Shown here: in pieces, positions 9,920-18,623 of the stretch
How positions within the stretch are numbered: position 1 is the first letter of the stretch
Layout: the number at the start of each line of letters is the position of its first letter
Origin: Tardiphaga sp.
Lineage (GTDB): Bacteria; Pseudomonadota; Alphaproteobacteria; Rhizobiales; Xanthobacteraceae
Assembly (NCBI RefSeq): GCF_028290495.1
Contig: NZ_JAQGJT010000025.1
Coordinates: 1-64,000 of the forward strand
Length of the DNA stretch: 64,000 nucleotides
Reading direction: 5' to 3'
Made by a program: the position numbers and the translations under genes
Notes under the pieces: model-generated
Seen by the model: the letters and a program-made list of their open reading frames with translations, nothing else
The model's database searches: none
What the model was told of the DNA's origin: nothing

Positions 9920-11083
9920 TCATGCGTCCACGCGCTCCGGCTTTTCGAGCGCAGCGTCGGTCTTCAGATCGAACCAGCCTTTGGTTGCCTCGATGATCGT
10001 CCAGAGTTTTTCCGGAATGGCGATCTGCCGCGCTTTGGCGGGCCAGAGCGCCGTATCGACGTCGCGCCCGGCTTTCGCCCGCTCGACCCAGTCCGGGTTC
10101 ATGACGAGGCCTTGTCCGACGGCAACCAGCGACAGTCCGAGATCCAGTGCTTTAACTGCCTGATCGGGCGTTCTGATCTGCCCCGCTGCCAGAACTGGCA
10201 AACGCCCGGCGACATGCCCCACCATGCGCTGTGCGGTCGTGACTTCGTCGGTCGCACCGATGGGTTTTGACGTCAGTATGCTGGTCAGCGAAAAGTGCAG
10301 GTAGCCGATGCCGCTCTGGATCAGTCTGTCAGTCAGTGCAAAGGTGTCCTCGATACGCAGGCCGCCTTCGTCACCTTCCTCGGGCGAGATACGGTAACCG
10401 ATCACGAAGGGCTGCTTCGCGTGGGCCGCAGCGATGCGCTGGACTTCCGCCACGACCGCCAGAGGGAAACGCATGCGCTTCTCCGGCGGTCCGCCCCACA
10501 GGTCGGTGCGCTGGTTGAAGTGCGGAGAAAAGAAATTCTGGATCAAAAAGCCGTGCGCACCGTGCAATTCGACCCCGTCGAATCCGGCTTTGATCGCGCG
10601 GCGCGTTGCCTCACCGAATGCGGTGATGACGGCGCGGATTTCGTCATCGATTAAAGCCCGTGGCGTAAGCGCCGGATTGAAGGGGCCTGCCGGAACGGCG
10701 ACAGCGCTGGCACTGACGACGTCGCTGCCGGTCACGAGCGCGGGAGCGGCCTTGTTGCCTGCATGGAATATCTGCAGGATCGCAGGCGCGCCGCCGCTTT
10801 TTGCGGCCTCGGCAAGCCTACGCAAGCCGGGAATGAAGCGATCAGAATGGGAAGCGAACTCGCCGGTAAAGCCGATGCCGTTCGCCGTCACGTGGGAGCA
10901 GCCAGTGATGACGAGGCCGACGCCGTTGGATCGGGCGCGGTAATAGGCAAGCTCTTCGTCCGAAACCGTCCCGTCGGTATTTCCCGCCCATGTCGTCATG
11001 GGGGCCATGACGATCCGGTTGCGAAGGCTTATGCCGTTGGCAAAGGCGAAGGCGTTGAACAGTTTCTGATGGGTCACATGCAC
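9920..11083 (-). CDS. NADH:flavin oxidoreductase, OYE family
   Basis: 387 residues, FMN-binding TIM barrel. Start LFNAFAFANGISLRNRIVMAPM is typical; the substrate anion-binding pair is HGAH (VELHGAHGFLIQNFFSP), the His-His type of YqjM/XenA-like and 2,4-dienoyl-CoA-reductase-like enzymes. Family members reduce activated C=C bonds using NAD(P)H. The start is GTG 11083, or a GTG two codons later. Probably the first gene of an operon with the aldo/keto reductase and MFS genes, divergent from the LysR gene. Confidence 0.88.
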   Translation of the reverse strand: MHVTHQKLFNAFAFANGISLRNRIVMAPMTTWAGNTDGTVSDEELAYYRARSNGVGLVITGCSHVTANGIGFTGEFASHSDRFIPGLRRLAEAAKSGGAPAILQIFHAGNKAAPALVTGSDVVSASAVAVPAGPFNPALTPRALIDDEIRAVITAFGEATRRAIKAGFDGVELHGAHGFLIQNFFSPHFNQRTDLWGGPPEKRMRFPLAVVAEVQRIAAAHAKQPFVIGYRISPEEGDEGGLRIEDTFALTDRLIQSGIGYLHFSLTSILTSKPIGATDEVTTAQRMVGHVAGRLPVLAAGQIRTPDQAVKALDLGLSLVAVGQGLVMNPDWVERAKAGRDVDTALWPAKARQIAIPEKLWTIIEATKGWFDLKTDAALEKPERVDA

Positions 11084-11173
11084 GTGGGCCAGTCCTTTTC
11101 GATGGATGGGCCGGAAGCCTGAGAGGAGCCCGCCGGTATCGTCAGGACCAAGATAGGCCTGGCGGAGCCTATC

Positions 11174-11190
11174 GATTAGTCGCTATAATC
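11174..11190. promoter_or_regulatory. Candidate LysR operator in the divergent promoter
   Basis: GATTA-N7-TAATC, a perfect inverted repeat containing the T-N11-A signature of LysR boxes. It sits between the OYE gene (start 11083, minus) and the LysR gene (start 11219, plus). The regulator identity is inferred from position. Confidence 0.55.
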
Positions 11191-11218
11191 ATCTAAAGCT
11201 TATGTGCGGCGTGCATCA

Positions 11219-12112
11219 ATGAAACGGGATGATCTCTACGATCTTGCGGCCTTCGCGGTGGTCGCCGAACAAGGCAGCTTTACCCGCGCAGCGGCGGAGC
11301 TCGGTATGTCGCAGTCGGCGTTGAGTCACGCCATGAAATCGCTGGAAGAGCGGCTGGGCGTGCGGCTCTTGTCACGGACGACGCGCTCGGTCTCGACGAC
11401 CGAGGAAGGTGAAAAGCTGTTGCGCTCGCTCCGGCCTGCGCTGGAAGAAATCAGTGCCGGGGTGGATGCGGTCGGGGCCGCGCGCGGCAAATTGTCGGGC
11501 ACCGTACGCGTCACGGCGACCAGGCACGCCATTGCATCCGCCATCATGCCCAAGCTCCCGCGCTTCTTTGCATCCTATCCCGACGTTCAGGTGGATATGA
11601 TCGCTGACGACAATCTTGTCGACATTGTCGCCGAGCGCCTCGATGCAGGAATCCGTTTTGGCGACATCGTTCAGAAGGACATGATCGCTGTGCGTATCGG
11701 TGCGGATGTTCGCATGAGCGTCGTCGGTGCGCCGTCTTATTTCGAAGAGCATGCCGTTCCTAAAACGCCGCGCGATCTGGCTGATCATCGCTGTATCAAC
11801 TACCGGCTCGTTCGATCGGGTGGCCTTTATGCCTGGGATTTCGAGGAAAAAGGGCGCAGTTTTGAAGTGCGTGTTGCGGGTCCTCTCGTATTCAATAACG
11901 CGGACCTCCTGCGCGAGGCCGCTCTCGCGGGCCACGGGCTCGCATATATGTACGACGACATGGTGGCCGCCGACGTAAAGGCAGGACGGCTCAAGCGCGT
12001 TCTGGAGAAATGGTGCCCGACATTTCCGGGTTACTATCTCTACCACCCGAGCCGTCGGCAGACGCCGCCCGCGCTGACGGCGCTGATCGCGGCGCTGCGA
12101 TACAAGAGCTAA
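11219..12112 (+). CDS. LysR family transcriptional regulator
   Basis: 297 residues from ATG 11219. Winged HTH at residues 1-60 (AVVAEQGSFTRAAAELGMSQSALSHAMKSLEERLGVRLL), then a LysR substrate-binding domain (about 88-295). An in-frame GTG at 11204 would add five residues. Closest in feel to the AaeR/PA0477-like group of LysR proteins. Divergent to the OYE-AKR-MFS cluster with a T-N11-A palindrome between them, so it probably controls that cluster in response to an unknown effector. Confidence 0.91.
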   Translation: MKRDDLYDLAAFAVVAEQGSFTRAAAELGMSQSALSHAMKSLEERLGVRLLSRTTRSVSTTEEGEKLLRSLRPALEEISAGVDAVGAARGKLSGTVRVTATRHAIASAIMPKLPRFFASYPDVQVDMIADDNLVDIVAERLDAGIRFGDIVQKDMIAVRIGADVRMSVVGAPSYFEEHAVPKTPRDLADHRCINYRLVRSGGLYAWDFEEKGRSFEVRVAGPLVFNNADLLREAALAGHGLAYMYDDMVAADVKAGRLKRVLEKWCPTFPGYYLYHPSRRQTPPALTALIAALRYKS

Positions 12113-12214
12113 CGCGGTGTCCCGGACCTGCGCAGGTGGCATCTGCCATAAGGCCTACATTCTCGTTCATTGTTCGGCAGAATTACTGTGGCGCTTCTGG
12201 CACATAGCGAAACT

Positions 12215-12460
12215 ATGACCGATCTCAAGAAATTCAGCGAGGATACGTTCAGGGCCGCGCAGGGCCCAGCGAAATGGCTGCTGACGGCCGAGCGTTTGCG
12301 CGATGGCGCGGAGGCCATCTTCAAGCACGAACAGGAGTTCGAGATCGACTACCTTCGGGCTTAAATTGAGGGCAGGCAAGTTCCGGATGCGTTGGTGGAC
12401 AAAATCTGCGCGATGACAGCCAAAGAGGCGTTCGAATACTTCACCGAAACTACCGCCTAA
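12215..12460 (+). pseudogene. Small gene split by an in-frame TAA
   Basis: The frame starting at ATG 12215 encodes 49 residues (MTDLKKFSEDTFRAAQGPAK at the start) and stops at TAA 12362-12364. The same frame then continues without another stop to TAA 12458-12460, giving IEGRQVPDALVDKICAMTAK and a normal-looking end. The composition is protein-like on both sides, which suggests an 82-codon ancestral gene broken by one nonsense change. It could instead be a true 49-residue gene. Family not recognised. Confidence 0.5.
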
Positions 12461-12621
12461 ATCGCACCTTGAGATCAAGGCGACGGCGGTCTTCTGTCGG
12501 TTGGACCGGCCACGTGAGGGACCGGTCAATGCAGACTTCCTGCGACCTTGCAGTCTACTTACAGGTCAGAGGTCGCGTCCTGCCGCGGCGTTTGTGCGAG
12601 GAAATACGATTTTCCGTTGCC

Positions 12622-14013
12622 CTATGAAGCTTCGCCAACGCTGGCCAGAACATCGCGTCGGTCACTGACCGCAAAATGAAACTGCTCGAGGACGAGGCCG
12701 AAGGCCAGCAAGGCGGCGTCCTCGATCGCGCCATCCTCGAAGCAGTCGAGCGTTTCGCGCAGGACGTCGTCGACCTCGCTCTGCATTTTCGCGAGCTGTT
12801 CCGGCGTTTCCGCTGCGCGCGCGGCGCCGATCATTTCCAGCACGCGGTCCCGCGACGCCAGATAGCTGTTGCGTTCGTCGCGCTTGAGATAGCTGCGCAG
12901 CCACGCGCCGGTGGAGCCGAGGCCCGACAGCAGCAACAGCCCGCCCCACATGAAATCGCTGTAGCGCTCCAGGAAGGTGCGGTCGGTGCCGTCGATATAG
13001 GCCGCGGCGCCGCGATGCGCCGGTATCGCGGCATCCTTGTCGGTATCGGGCTTTTCCAGTGTCGCCACGCCGGGCAACGCGCGCAGCAGGTTGGGCCTTG
13101 CGACGAACAATTGCCGGGTCATCTCGGTGACGGTGGCCTCGGCCAGGGTTTTCGGCGCGACGATCAGATGGTCGACGCTGATGGTTTCGATCTTGTCGTC
13201 CGGCCGCGCCGGCGACGAACTGAACGTGCTGCCGGGAATTTCTGTCGATTCATAGGTCGGATGCTTCTGCGCGATCGACTCCGAAACATCGACGCTCAGG
13301 AATTGCGGCGCGCCGCGCAGTTTGGCGGTGGCGGCGATGGCGTCCGCCGTGATCTTGCTGTCGAGCGTGCCGACCGCCATGTAGGCGTCATTCTTGCGCT
13401 CGCGCGCCATCGCGTCGATTTCGCTAACCGAGTATTGCACCATCTCGACTTTGTCCGCGGCGATGCCGGCCTCGGAGAGCACCATTTTCAACATCGCCGG
13501 ATTGGCCGGCGACTTGCCGATGATCGCGATGCGATGTCCCGGCAAGTTTTCCAGCGCCTTGATGGTGTTCACCGGCTTCTTCGATTTGTTGTCTTCCGCC
13601 TTCGGCACCGACCACAACACAAGGAAGTTCTTGCGCAGGATGGCGACCGCCTGGGTGCCGGTGGGCATCGGCAGGTCGGCGCGGGCCACTGCGAGGTCGG
13701 CCTTGCGCTCGCCGAGCAGCGCCAGGCTGGCGGTGGGCCCTTCGGTGGCCGTAAGCGTCAGGCGGACGTGATCGCGATCGCGGGCAAAGGTCTGCACGAC
13801 GGTCTGGATGAACTTGACGTCGTCGCTTCCCGCAGGCCCGACCGCGATGCGCAGGGTTTCCGGCCGCAGGATCAGATAGGCGGATATGCCGGCCAGCCCG
13901 ACCAGCAGCAGGACGCTGGCGGCCACGAACAGCGCAAAGGTTCGCGCCGCACGCCGCCGCGCGCTTTGCAACTCTGTCCGGACGGGCCGTGTTGCCGAGG
14001 TTGTCTTGTCCAT
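12622..14013 (-). CDS. TAXI-family solute-binding protein, membrane-tethered
   Basis: 463 residues. Residues 26-48 form an N-terminal membrane anchor, followed by a TAXI-type periplasmic binding domain (about 52-340; LRIAVGPAGSDD opening, two-lobed). A second hydrophobic segment (about 350-370, FMWGGLLLLSGLGSTGAWL) is followed by a charged, helical cytoplasmic tail. TAXI proteins usually feed TRAP transporters, but no TRAP membrane gene is adjacent, so it may be a sensor or orphan binding protein. Divergent from the DUF3095 gene with about 150 bases between. Confidence 0.8.
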   Translation of the reverse strand: MDKTTSATRPVRTELQSARRRAARTFALFVAASVLLLVGLAGISAYLILRPETLRIAVGPAGSDDVKFIQTVVQTFARDRDHVRLTLTATEGPTASLALLGERKADLAVARADLPMPTGTQAVAILRKNFLVLWSVPKAEDNKSKKPVNTIKALENLPGHRIAIIGKSPANPAMLKMVLSEAGIAADKVEMVQYSVSEIDAMARERKNDAYMAVGTLDSKITADAIAATAKLRGAPQFLSVDVSESIAQKHPTYESTEIPGSTFSSSPARPDDKIETISVDHLIVAPKTLAEATVTEMTRQLFVARPNLLRALPGVATLEKPDTDKDAAIPAHRGAAAYIDGTDRTFLERYSDFMWGGLLLLSGLGSTGAWLRSYLKRDERNSYLASRDRVLEMIGAARAAETPEQLAKMQSEVDDVLRETLDCFEDGAIEDAALLAFGLVLEQFHFAVSDRRDVLASVGEAS

Positions 14014-14166
14014 ATGGCACCTTTAACGGGTATCGCGGCAACAGGATATGGATAGTCGTATCCGGCCAAGACGTCGAAACCATCCGGATGACGTCACCCC
14101 CTCGCTGCGGCTAGGATGGGCCCGCGCGTCCGTTCGGGCGTGCGCAACGATCGGGACGGCGCATCC

Positions 14167-15312
14167 ATGACCCCTCGGGGCGACGATTTGTACAGCCGCA
14201 TTCCGGTATTTCGCGGCTTCGGTGACCTGATGGACCCGGCGCTCTATATGCCGTTGCCGGATGACTGGACCATCGGTCTCGCCGACATCGTTCAATCCAC
14301 CCAGGCCATCGCGCAGAAGCGCTACAAGGCCGTCAACATGGCGGGCGCGGCGGTCATCGCCGCCGTCACCAATGCGCTGGATGGCCGCGAGTTTCCCTTC
14401 GTGTTCGGCGGCGACGGCGCCAGCTTCGCGGTGCCGCCCGGCGATCTCGAAGCTGCCCGCGAGGCGCTGTCGGCGACGGCGCGCTGGGTGCAGGACGATC
14501 TCGATCTGATGATGCGCGTGGCGCTGGTGCCGGTGGCCGACGTGCGGGCGCAGGGGCTCGACGTCCGCGTCGCGCGCTTTGCGCCATCGCCGAACGTGTC
14601 CTATGCGATGTTTTCCGGCGGCGGGCTCGGCTGGGCGGAAGTGGCCATGAAGCGCGGCGAATTCGCAGTGCCGATGGCGTCGTTCGGCTCGATGCCCGAT
14701 CTCACCGGCCTGTCGTGCCGGTTCGAGGAAATTCCAGCGACGCGCGGGCTGATCCTGTCGGTGCTGGTGGTGCCCTGCGCGGGCGTCGATGAATCGGCGT
14801 TCCGCCGCGTCATCGAGGACGTCATTGCGGTGGTCGAGCGCAGTCCGGACGCCGGGCGTCCGGTGCCGGCAGGTGGTCCGGCGATCAAATGGCCGCCGGC
14901 CGGGCTGGAATTCGAGATCCGCGCTGAGCGCGGCTCACGGCTGGTGAACCGGGTCTATGTGCTGGGCCGCACGCTGCTGGCGTGGTTCGTGATGCGCTAC
15001 GGCATCAGCGTCGGCGGCTTCGTGCCCAAGGTCTATGTGCATCAACTGGTCGAGAATTCCGACTTCCGGAAATACGACGACGGGCTGCGGATGATCCTGG
15101 ATTGCACGCCGGACCTGGAAAGCGCGCTGGAGCGGTGCCTGGTCGCGGCCGCTTCTGCCGGCACGGTTCGCTACGGCCTGCACCGGCAGGATGCGGCGAT
15201 GATGACCTGCTTCACGCCCTCGGCGCTGCGCAGCGACCACGTCCACTTCATCGACGGCGCCCGCGGCGGCTATGCCTCGGCCGCGACCGCCTTGAAGGCG
15301 ATGAAGGCGTAG
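14167..15312 (+). CDS. DUF3095 domain protein (nucleotide-cyclase-like motifs)
   Basis: 381 residues from ATG 14167. The sequence matches the DUF3095 type: DDLYSRIPVFRGF opening, LADIVQSTQAI near residue 40 and FGGDGASF near residue 80. These two Asp-bearing motifs are spaced like the metal-binding FADIxxST and GD elements of class III cyclases. No signal peptide or clear membrane segment. Substrate and activity are unknown. An in-frame extension to 14116 is low-complexity and lacks a ribosome-binding site. Confidence 0.8.
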   Translation: MTPRGDDLYSRIPVFRGFGDLMDPALYMPLPDDWTIGLADIVQSTQAIAQKRYKAVNMAGAAVIAAVTNALDGREFPFVFGGDGASFAVPPGDLEAAREALSATARWVQDDLDLMMRVALVPVADVRAQGLDVRVARFAPSPNVSYAMFSGGGLGWAEVAMKRGEFAVPMASFGSMPDLTGLSCRFEEIPATRGLILSVLVVPCAGVDESAFRRVIEDVIAVVERSPDAGRPVPAGGPAIKWPPAGLEFEIRAERGSRLVNRVYVLGRTLLAWFVMRYGISVGGFVPKVYVHQLVENSDFRKYDDGLRMILDCTPDLESALERCLVAAASAGTVRYGLHRQDAAMMTCFTPSALRSDHVHFIDGARGGYASAATALKAMKA

Positions 15313-15362
15313 CTAGATTGACGTGTTCGACGCGCAGCAGACGCAGCCTGCGTATAGCGCTC

Positions 15363-15388
15363 CCTCGCCCCGCTCTTGCGGGGAGAGG
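15363..15388. other. Hairpin between convergent genes
   Basis: CCTCGCCCCGC (15363-15373), loop TCTT, GCGGGGAGAGG (15378-15388); one mismatch, no T run on either side. Sits between the DUF3095 and DUF2147 genes. May act as a weak bidirectional terminator or be a dispersed repeat. Confidence 0.5.
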
Positions 15389-15400
15389 TAACAAAGAAGC

Positions 15401-15844
15401 TTACTTCCCCACGCGGGTCCAGTTTTCGCCGCCGCAGAAAGCGCCGACGCAGCCTTCGACCCGCAGCGCATCGGGGCTGGCGAGGGAGATGTTGCTGGCG
15501 TACGTTTTGCCGTCGTCTGCATTGTAGATCTGGCCCGACCAGCGGTTAGGCCCTGCAGGGCGCATGTCGATGAACAGGTGCACGCCGATCATCGAACGGG
15601 TCGCCTTGGCGGGATCCGGGTTCTTGTCATCGATGGCCGGCTTGCCTGTGTTCGGATCGAACTTGTCGCGCAACGACGCCACCGTCGCGCACAGCGCGCC
15701 GCCGCATTTGCTGACGCGCACGCGCGCATCGCCCGCCTGGGTCTGCCACAGGCCGGTTGCCTCGTCGGCAGCCCGGGCCTTGGTGGCGGGGACGGCGAAC
15801 AGCGCGCCCAGCAGCGCAATCATAACGGCGGAACGGATGGCCAT
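15401..15844 (-). CDS. DUF2147 secreted protein
   Basis: 147 residues from ATG 15844, preceded by GAGGAG. A signal peptide (residues 1-25, cleavage near ARA-A) is followed by a DUF2147 domain: ATGLWQT opening, a Cys pair in VSKCGGALCATV, WSGQIYNADDGKTYASNI and a second Cys pair VEGCVGAFCGG. The domain is a lipocalin-like barrel and the conserved cysteines suggest disulphides in the periplasm. Function unknown. Longer in-frame starts are possible but leave the signal peptide internal. Confidence 0.87.
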   Translation of the reverse strand: MAIRSAVMIALLGALFAVPATKARAADEATGLWQTQAGDARVRVSKCGGALCATVASLRDKFDPNTGKPAIDDKNPDPAKATRSMIGVHLFIDMRPAGPNRWSGQIYNADDGKTYASNISLASPDALRVEGCVGAFCGGENWTRVGK

Positions 15845-15967
15845 GCGTATCTCCTCGATTCGGACGCCTGCAATAACAAGAAATCGAACTTGTGCAATGC
15901 CGGATCGCCATCGCGGTAAAGTGAACATGCGGCAATCAAGACGTTTTGTGTCGGCAACTTTAACGGT

Positions 15968-16492
15968 TCACCACGGCAGCCCGCACAGGTCGATTTCGCC
16001 CGTATGCGGCGCGCGCTTCAGATAGGACACGAAAGGCAGCAGCGCATCGAAACGTGCGCGCTGCCCGGCCTGTTCCGCAAACACCTCGCCAACGAACGGC
16101 TTCCAGCCGCGGCTGGTGTAGAAGTCGGCTTGATGGGGCTCGCAAAACAGCAAGGCGAAATCGGTCGCCCGCTCCTCCTTCAGCGTCTGCAGCGCGGCGT
16201 TGAGCGCAACGCTGGCGAAGCCACGGCGACGAAAGTCCGGGTGCGTCGATACGCCGCCAATGCCGCCGATGCGAACCTTGCGGCCGTCCCACGTGGCTTC
16301 GCGACGGGTGATGCCGACCTGGCAAACCAGCCGCTCGTCATCCTCCACCAGCACGCGAAGGTCGGCAGGGGCAAACACGATGTGACCCCATGAAAGTTTC
16401 TCGACGACCTCCCGCGGCCACACCGCCTCGAACAGCGGCTTGACGCTCGGCCACGATGCAACGCCCGTCCGAATTTCGATCTCGACGCTCAT
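15968..16492 (-). CDS. GNAT family N-acetyltransferase, AAC(2')-like
   Basis: 174 residues from ATG 16492; a GTG four codons upstream is possible. The acetyl-CoA binding loop is RRRGFAS (about residue 89) after the GGVSTHPDF strand, and the C-terminal FCEPHQADFYTSRGW segment matches the AAC(2')-I/NodA-like group. Substrate unknown; aminoglycoside acetylation cannot be claimed from sequence. Cytosolic, stands alone. Confidence 0.83.
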   Translation of the reverse strand: MSVEIEIRTGVASWPSVKPLFEAVWPREVVEKLSWGHIVFAPADLRVLVEDDERLVCQVGITRREATWDGRKVRIGGIGGVSTHPDFRRRGFASVALNAALQTLKEERATDFALLFCEPHQADFYTSRGWKPFVGEVFAEQAGQRARFDALLPFVSYLKRAPHTGEIDLCGLPW

Positions 16493-16602
16493 AATGCAAC
16501 TCACCTCTGCCTGTTTCGCATTCCTTATAGGTCGCCCGCGGGATGGTCAGTTGCCCAATCCGGTGGCAATGTGTGGAAAATTATTCTCCGGTGAGGACGA
16601 CG

Positions 16603-17844
16603 ATGACAGAGGCCCAACTCAGCACCTATCAGCGCTGGTCGATTCTCGCCGGTGCGGCGGTGCTGCTCAGTCTGGCGATGGGGATGCGGCAGAGTTTCGG
16701 CCTGTTCCAGCCCTCTATCCTGCACGACACCGCGATCACCACGGCCGACTTCTCGTTGGCGACGGCGTTGCAGAACGTGATCTGGGGCGTCTCGCAGCCG
16801 TTCGTCGGCGCTTTCGCCGATCGCTACGGCAGCCGCTATGTGATGCTGACCGGCGTGTTCATCTATGCCGCCGGCCTGTTGCTGATGATGGTGGCGACCT
16901 CGGCGCTGGTGTTCACGCTCGGCGCCGGGCTGTGCGTCGGCCTCGCGCTGTCGTGCACGGCGTCGAGCATTGCCATGACCGTCTCCTCGCGCAGCGTCTC
17001 GGCGGCCAAGCGCAGCGTGACGATGGGCGCGGTCTCGGCCGCGGGCTCGCTCGGCCTGGTGATCGCCTCGCCGCTGGCGCAGACGTTGATCACCACAGCG
17101 GGCTGGCAGATGGCGCTGGTCGGCTTCCTCGGTCTCGTTGCCGTGATGCTGCCGGCCGCTCTGTTTGCCGGCCGCTCCGACAAGATCGAGGCGGCGAAGT
17201 CCGATGAAATGCCGCAGACGATGGGCGCCGTGGTGCAATCGGCGCTTGGTCATTCCGGCTTCGTGGTGATGGCGCTGTCGTTTTTCGTCTGCGGGTTGCA
17301 ACTCGTCTTCATCACCACGCATCTGCCGAACTATCTGGCGATCTGCGGCCTCGACCCTTCGCTCGGCGCCACCGCGCTCGCGCTGGTCGGGCTGTTCAAC
17401 GTGTTCGGGTCGTACGCCTTCGGCTGGCTCGGTGGCCGTTATCCGAAGCAAATTCTGCTCGGCGGGATCTATATCGTGCGCTCGCTGGCGATCGCCGCCT
17501 ATTTCTACTTCCCGGCCTCGGCGGCCTCGACGATGGTGTTCGCCGCGGTGATGGGGTCGCTGTGGCTCGGCGTGGTGCCGCTGGTTAACGGCCTCGTTGC
17601 GCACCTTTTCGGGCTGCGCTTCATGGCGACGCTGACCGGCATCGCGTTTCTCAGCCATCAGGCCGGCTCCTTCATCGGGGCCTGGGGCGGTGGCGTGATC
17701 TACGCGCAGCTCGGCAATTACGACCGGGCGTGGCAGGCCGCGGTGGTGATCGGTCTGATCGCCGGCTGCTTCCAGATGCTGATGAATGTCCGCCCGCCGG
17801 TTCGCCGCGACGCGCTGGACGTCGCCATGCCCAGCCCGGCGTAA
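16603..17844 (+). CDS. MFS transporter
   Basis: 413 residues from ATG 16603 (GTGAGGA upstream). Twelve predicted membrane segments; the loop 2-3 motif is GAFADRYGSRYV and its counterpart in the second half is GWLGGRYPKQILL. The MRQSFGLFQP opening of TM1 is typical of the monocarboxylate/OFA-like and YbjJ-like MFS groups. Substrate unknown. The 87-base gap to sodB carries a separate promoter. Confidence 0.88.
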   Translation: MTEAQLSTYQRWSILAGAAVLLSLAMGMRQSFGLFQPSILHDTAITTADFSLATALQNVIWGVSQPFVGAFADRYGSRYVMLTGVFIYAAGLLLMMVATSALVFTLGAGLCVGLALSCTASSIAMTVSSRSVSAAKRSVTMGAVSAAGSLGLVIASPLAQTLITTAGWQMALVGFLGLVAVMLPAALFAGRSDKIEAAKSDEMPQTMGAVVQSALGHSGFVVMALSFFVCGLQLVFITTHLPNYLAICGLDPSLGATALALVGLFNVFGSYAFGWLGGRYPKQILLGGIYIVRSLAIAAYFYFPASAASTMVFAAVMGSLWLGVVPLVNGLVAHLFGLRFMATLTGIAFLSHQAGSFIGAWGGGVIYAQLGNYDRAWQAAVVIGLIAGCFQMLMNVRPPVRRDALDVAMPSPA

Positions 17845-17869
17845 CGCACAAAACATGTCCAAGGGTGAT

Positions 17870-17894
17870 GGAACCATCTATAATGGTTCCCGTT
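17870..17894 (+). promoter_or_regulatory. EcfG-type general stress promoter of sodB, within a palindrome
   Basis: GGAAC (17870-17874, reading GGAACC), 16-base spacer, CGTT (17891-17894): an exact match to the GGAAC-N16/17-CGTT promoter of sigma-EcfG in alphaproteobacteria. The spacer also contains TATAAT (17879-17884), and GGAACCAT/ATGGTTCC form a perfect 8-bp palindrome across it. The site is 38 bases before the sodB ATG. Confidence 0.65.
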
Positions 17895-17931
17895 AGACTG
17901 CGTATCCCATCAATTTTGTGGACGATTCCCC

Positions 17932-18534
17932 ATGACCTTCACGCTTCCCGAACTGCCTTACGCCTATGACGCGCTCGCGCCTTATATGTCGAAGGAAACG
18001 CTGGAATTCCATCACGACAAGCACCATCAGGCTTACGTGACCAACGGCAATAACCTGCTCAAGGGCACCGAATTCGAAGGCAAGTCCCTCGAGGAGATCG
18101 TGAAGGGTTCGTTCGGCAAGAACGCGCCGCTCTTCAACAATGCCGGTCAGCACTACAACCATCTGCATTTCTGGAACTGGATGAAGCCGAACGGCGGCGG
18201 CGACAAGCTGCCCGGCCGTCTCGAGAAGAAGATCACCGAGGACCTCGGCGGTCTCGAGAAGTTCAAGACCGATTTCGCCGCCGCAGGCGTCGGCCAGTTC
18301 GGCTCCGGCTGGGCCTGGCTCTCGGTCAAGAATGGCAAGCTGGAAATCTCCAAGACCGCGAACGGCGAAAGCCCGCTGGTGCATGGCGCGACCCCGATCC
18401 TCGGCGTCGATGTCTGGGAGCACTCTTACTATATCGACTACCGCAACCGCCGCCCGGACTATTTGAAGGCGTTCGTCGATCATCTCGTGAACTGGGAATA
18501 TGTCGACGATCAGCTCGGCAAGGCCGGCGTGTAA
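17932..18534 (+). CDS. sodB: Superoxide dismutase [Fe/Mn]
   Basis: 200 residues. Converts superoxide to hydrogen peroxide and oxygen in the cytoplasm. Metal ligands are His27 (LEFHHDKHH), a His in HYNHLHFWNW, and Asp and His in DVWEHSYYIDYRNRRPDY. The Gln/Gly pattern (NAGQHYN, Gln before the second ligand loop, AAAGVGQFGSGWAWL) looks Fe-type, but Fe versus Mn use cannot be fixed by eye. Preceded by an EcfG-type promoter and followed by a strong terminator, so monocistronic. Confidence 0.95.
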   Translation: MTFTLPELPYAYDALAPYMSKETLEFHHDKHHQAYVTNGNNLLKGTEFEGKSLEEIVKGSFGKNAPLFNNAGQHYNHLHFWNWMKPNGGGDKLPGRLEKKITEDLGGLEKFKTDFAAAGVGQFGSGWAWLSVKNGKLEISKTANGESPLVHGATPILGVDVWEHSYYIDYRNRRPDYLKAFVDHLVNWEYVDDQLGKAGV

Positions 18535-18562
18535 CAAGCGGTCCGTTTTCGGATCGGACAAG

Positions 18563-18591
18563 AGGGCGGTGGCGCAAGCTGCCGCCCTTTT
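18563..18591 (+). terminator. Intrinsic terminator of sodB
   Basis: AGGGCGGTGGC (18563-18573) pairs with GCTGCCGCCCT (18578-18588) around a GCAA tetraloop with two G-T pairs, then TTT. It follows the sodB stop by 28 bases. Confidence 0.88.
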
Positions 18592-18623
18592 GCTTGCGTA
18601 GCTTGGGCTACAAGCTGACCCCT

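Noticed and set aside
12676-14055. A 459-residue ORF antisense to the TAXI gene
   Set aside because: Arg/His-rich composition with no domain; the TAXI frame has clear membrane and binding-domain features.
15363-15388. Intrinsic terminator between DUF3095 and DUF2147
   Set aside because: A stable hairpin but without a T tract on either strand; listed only as a hairpin.
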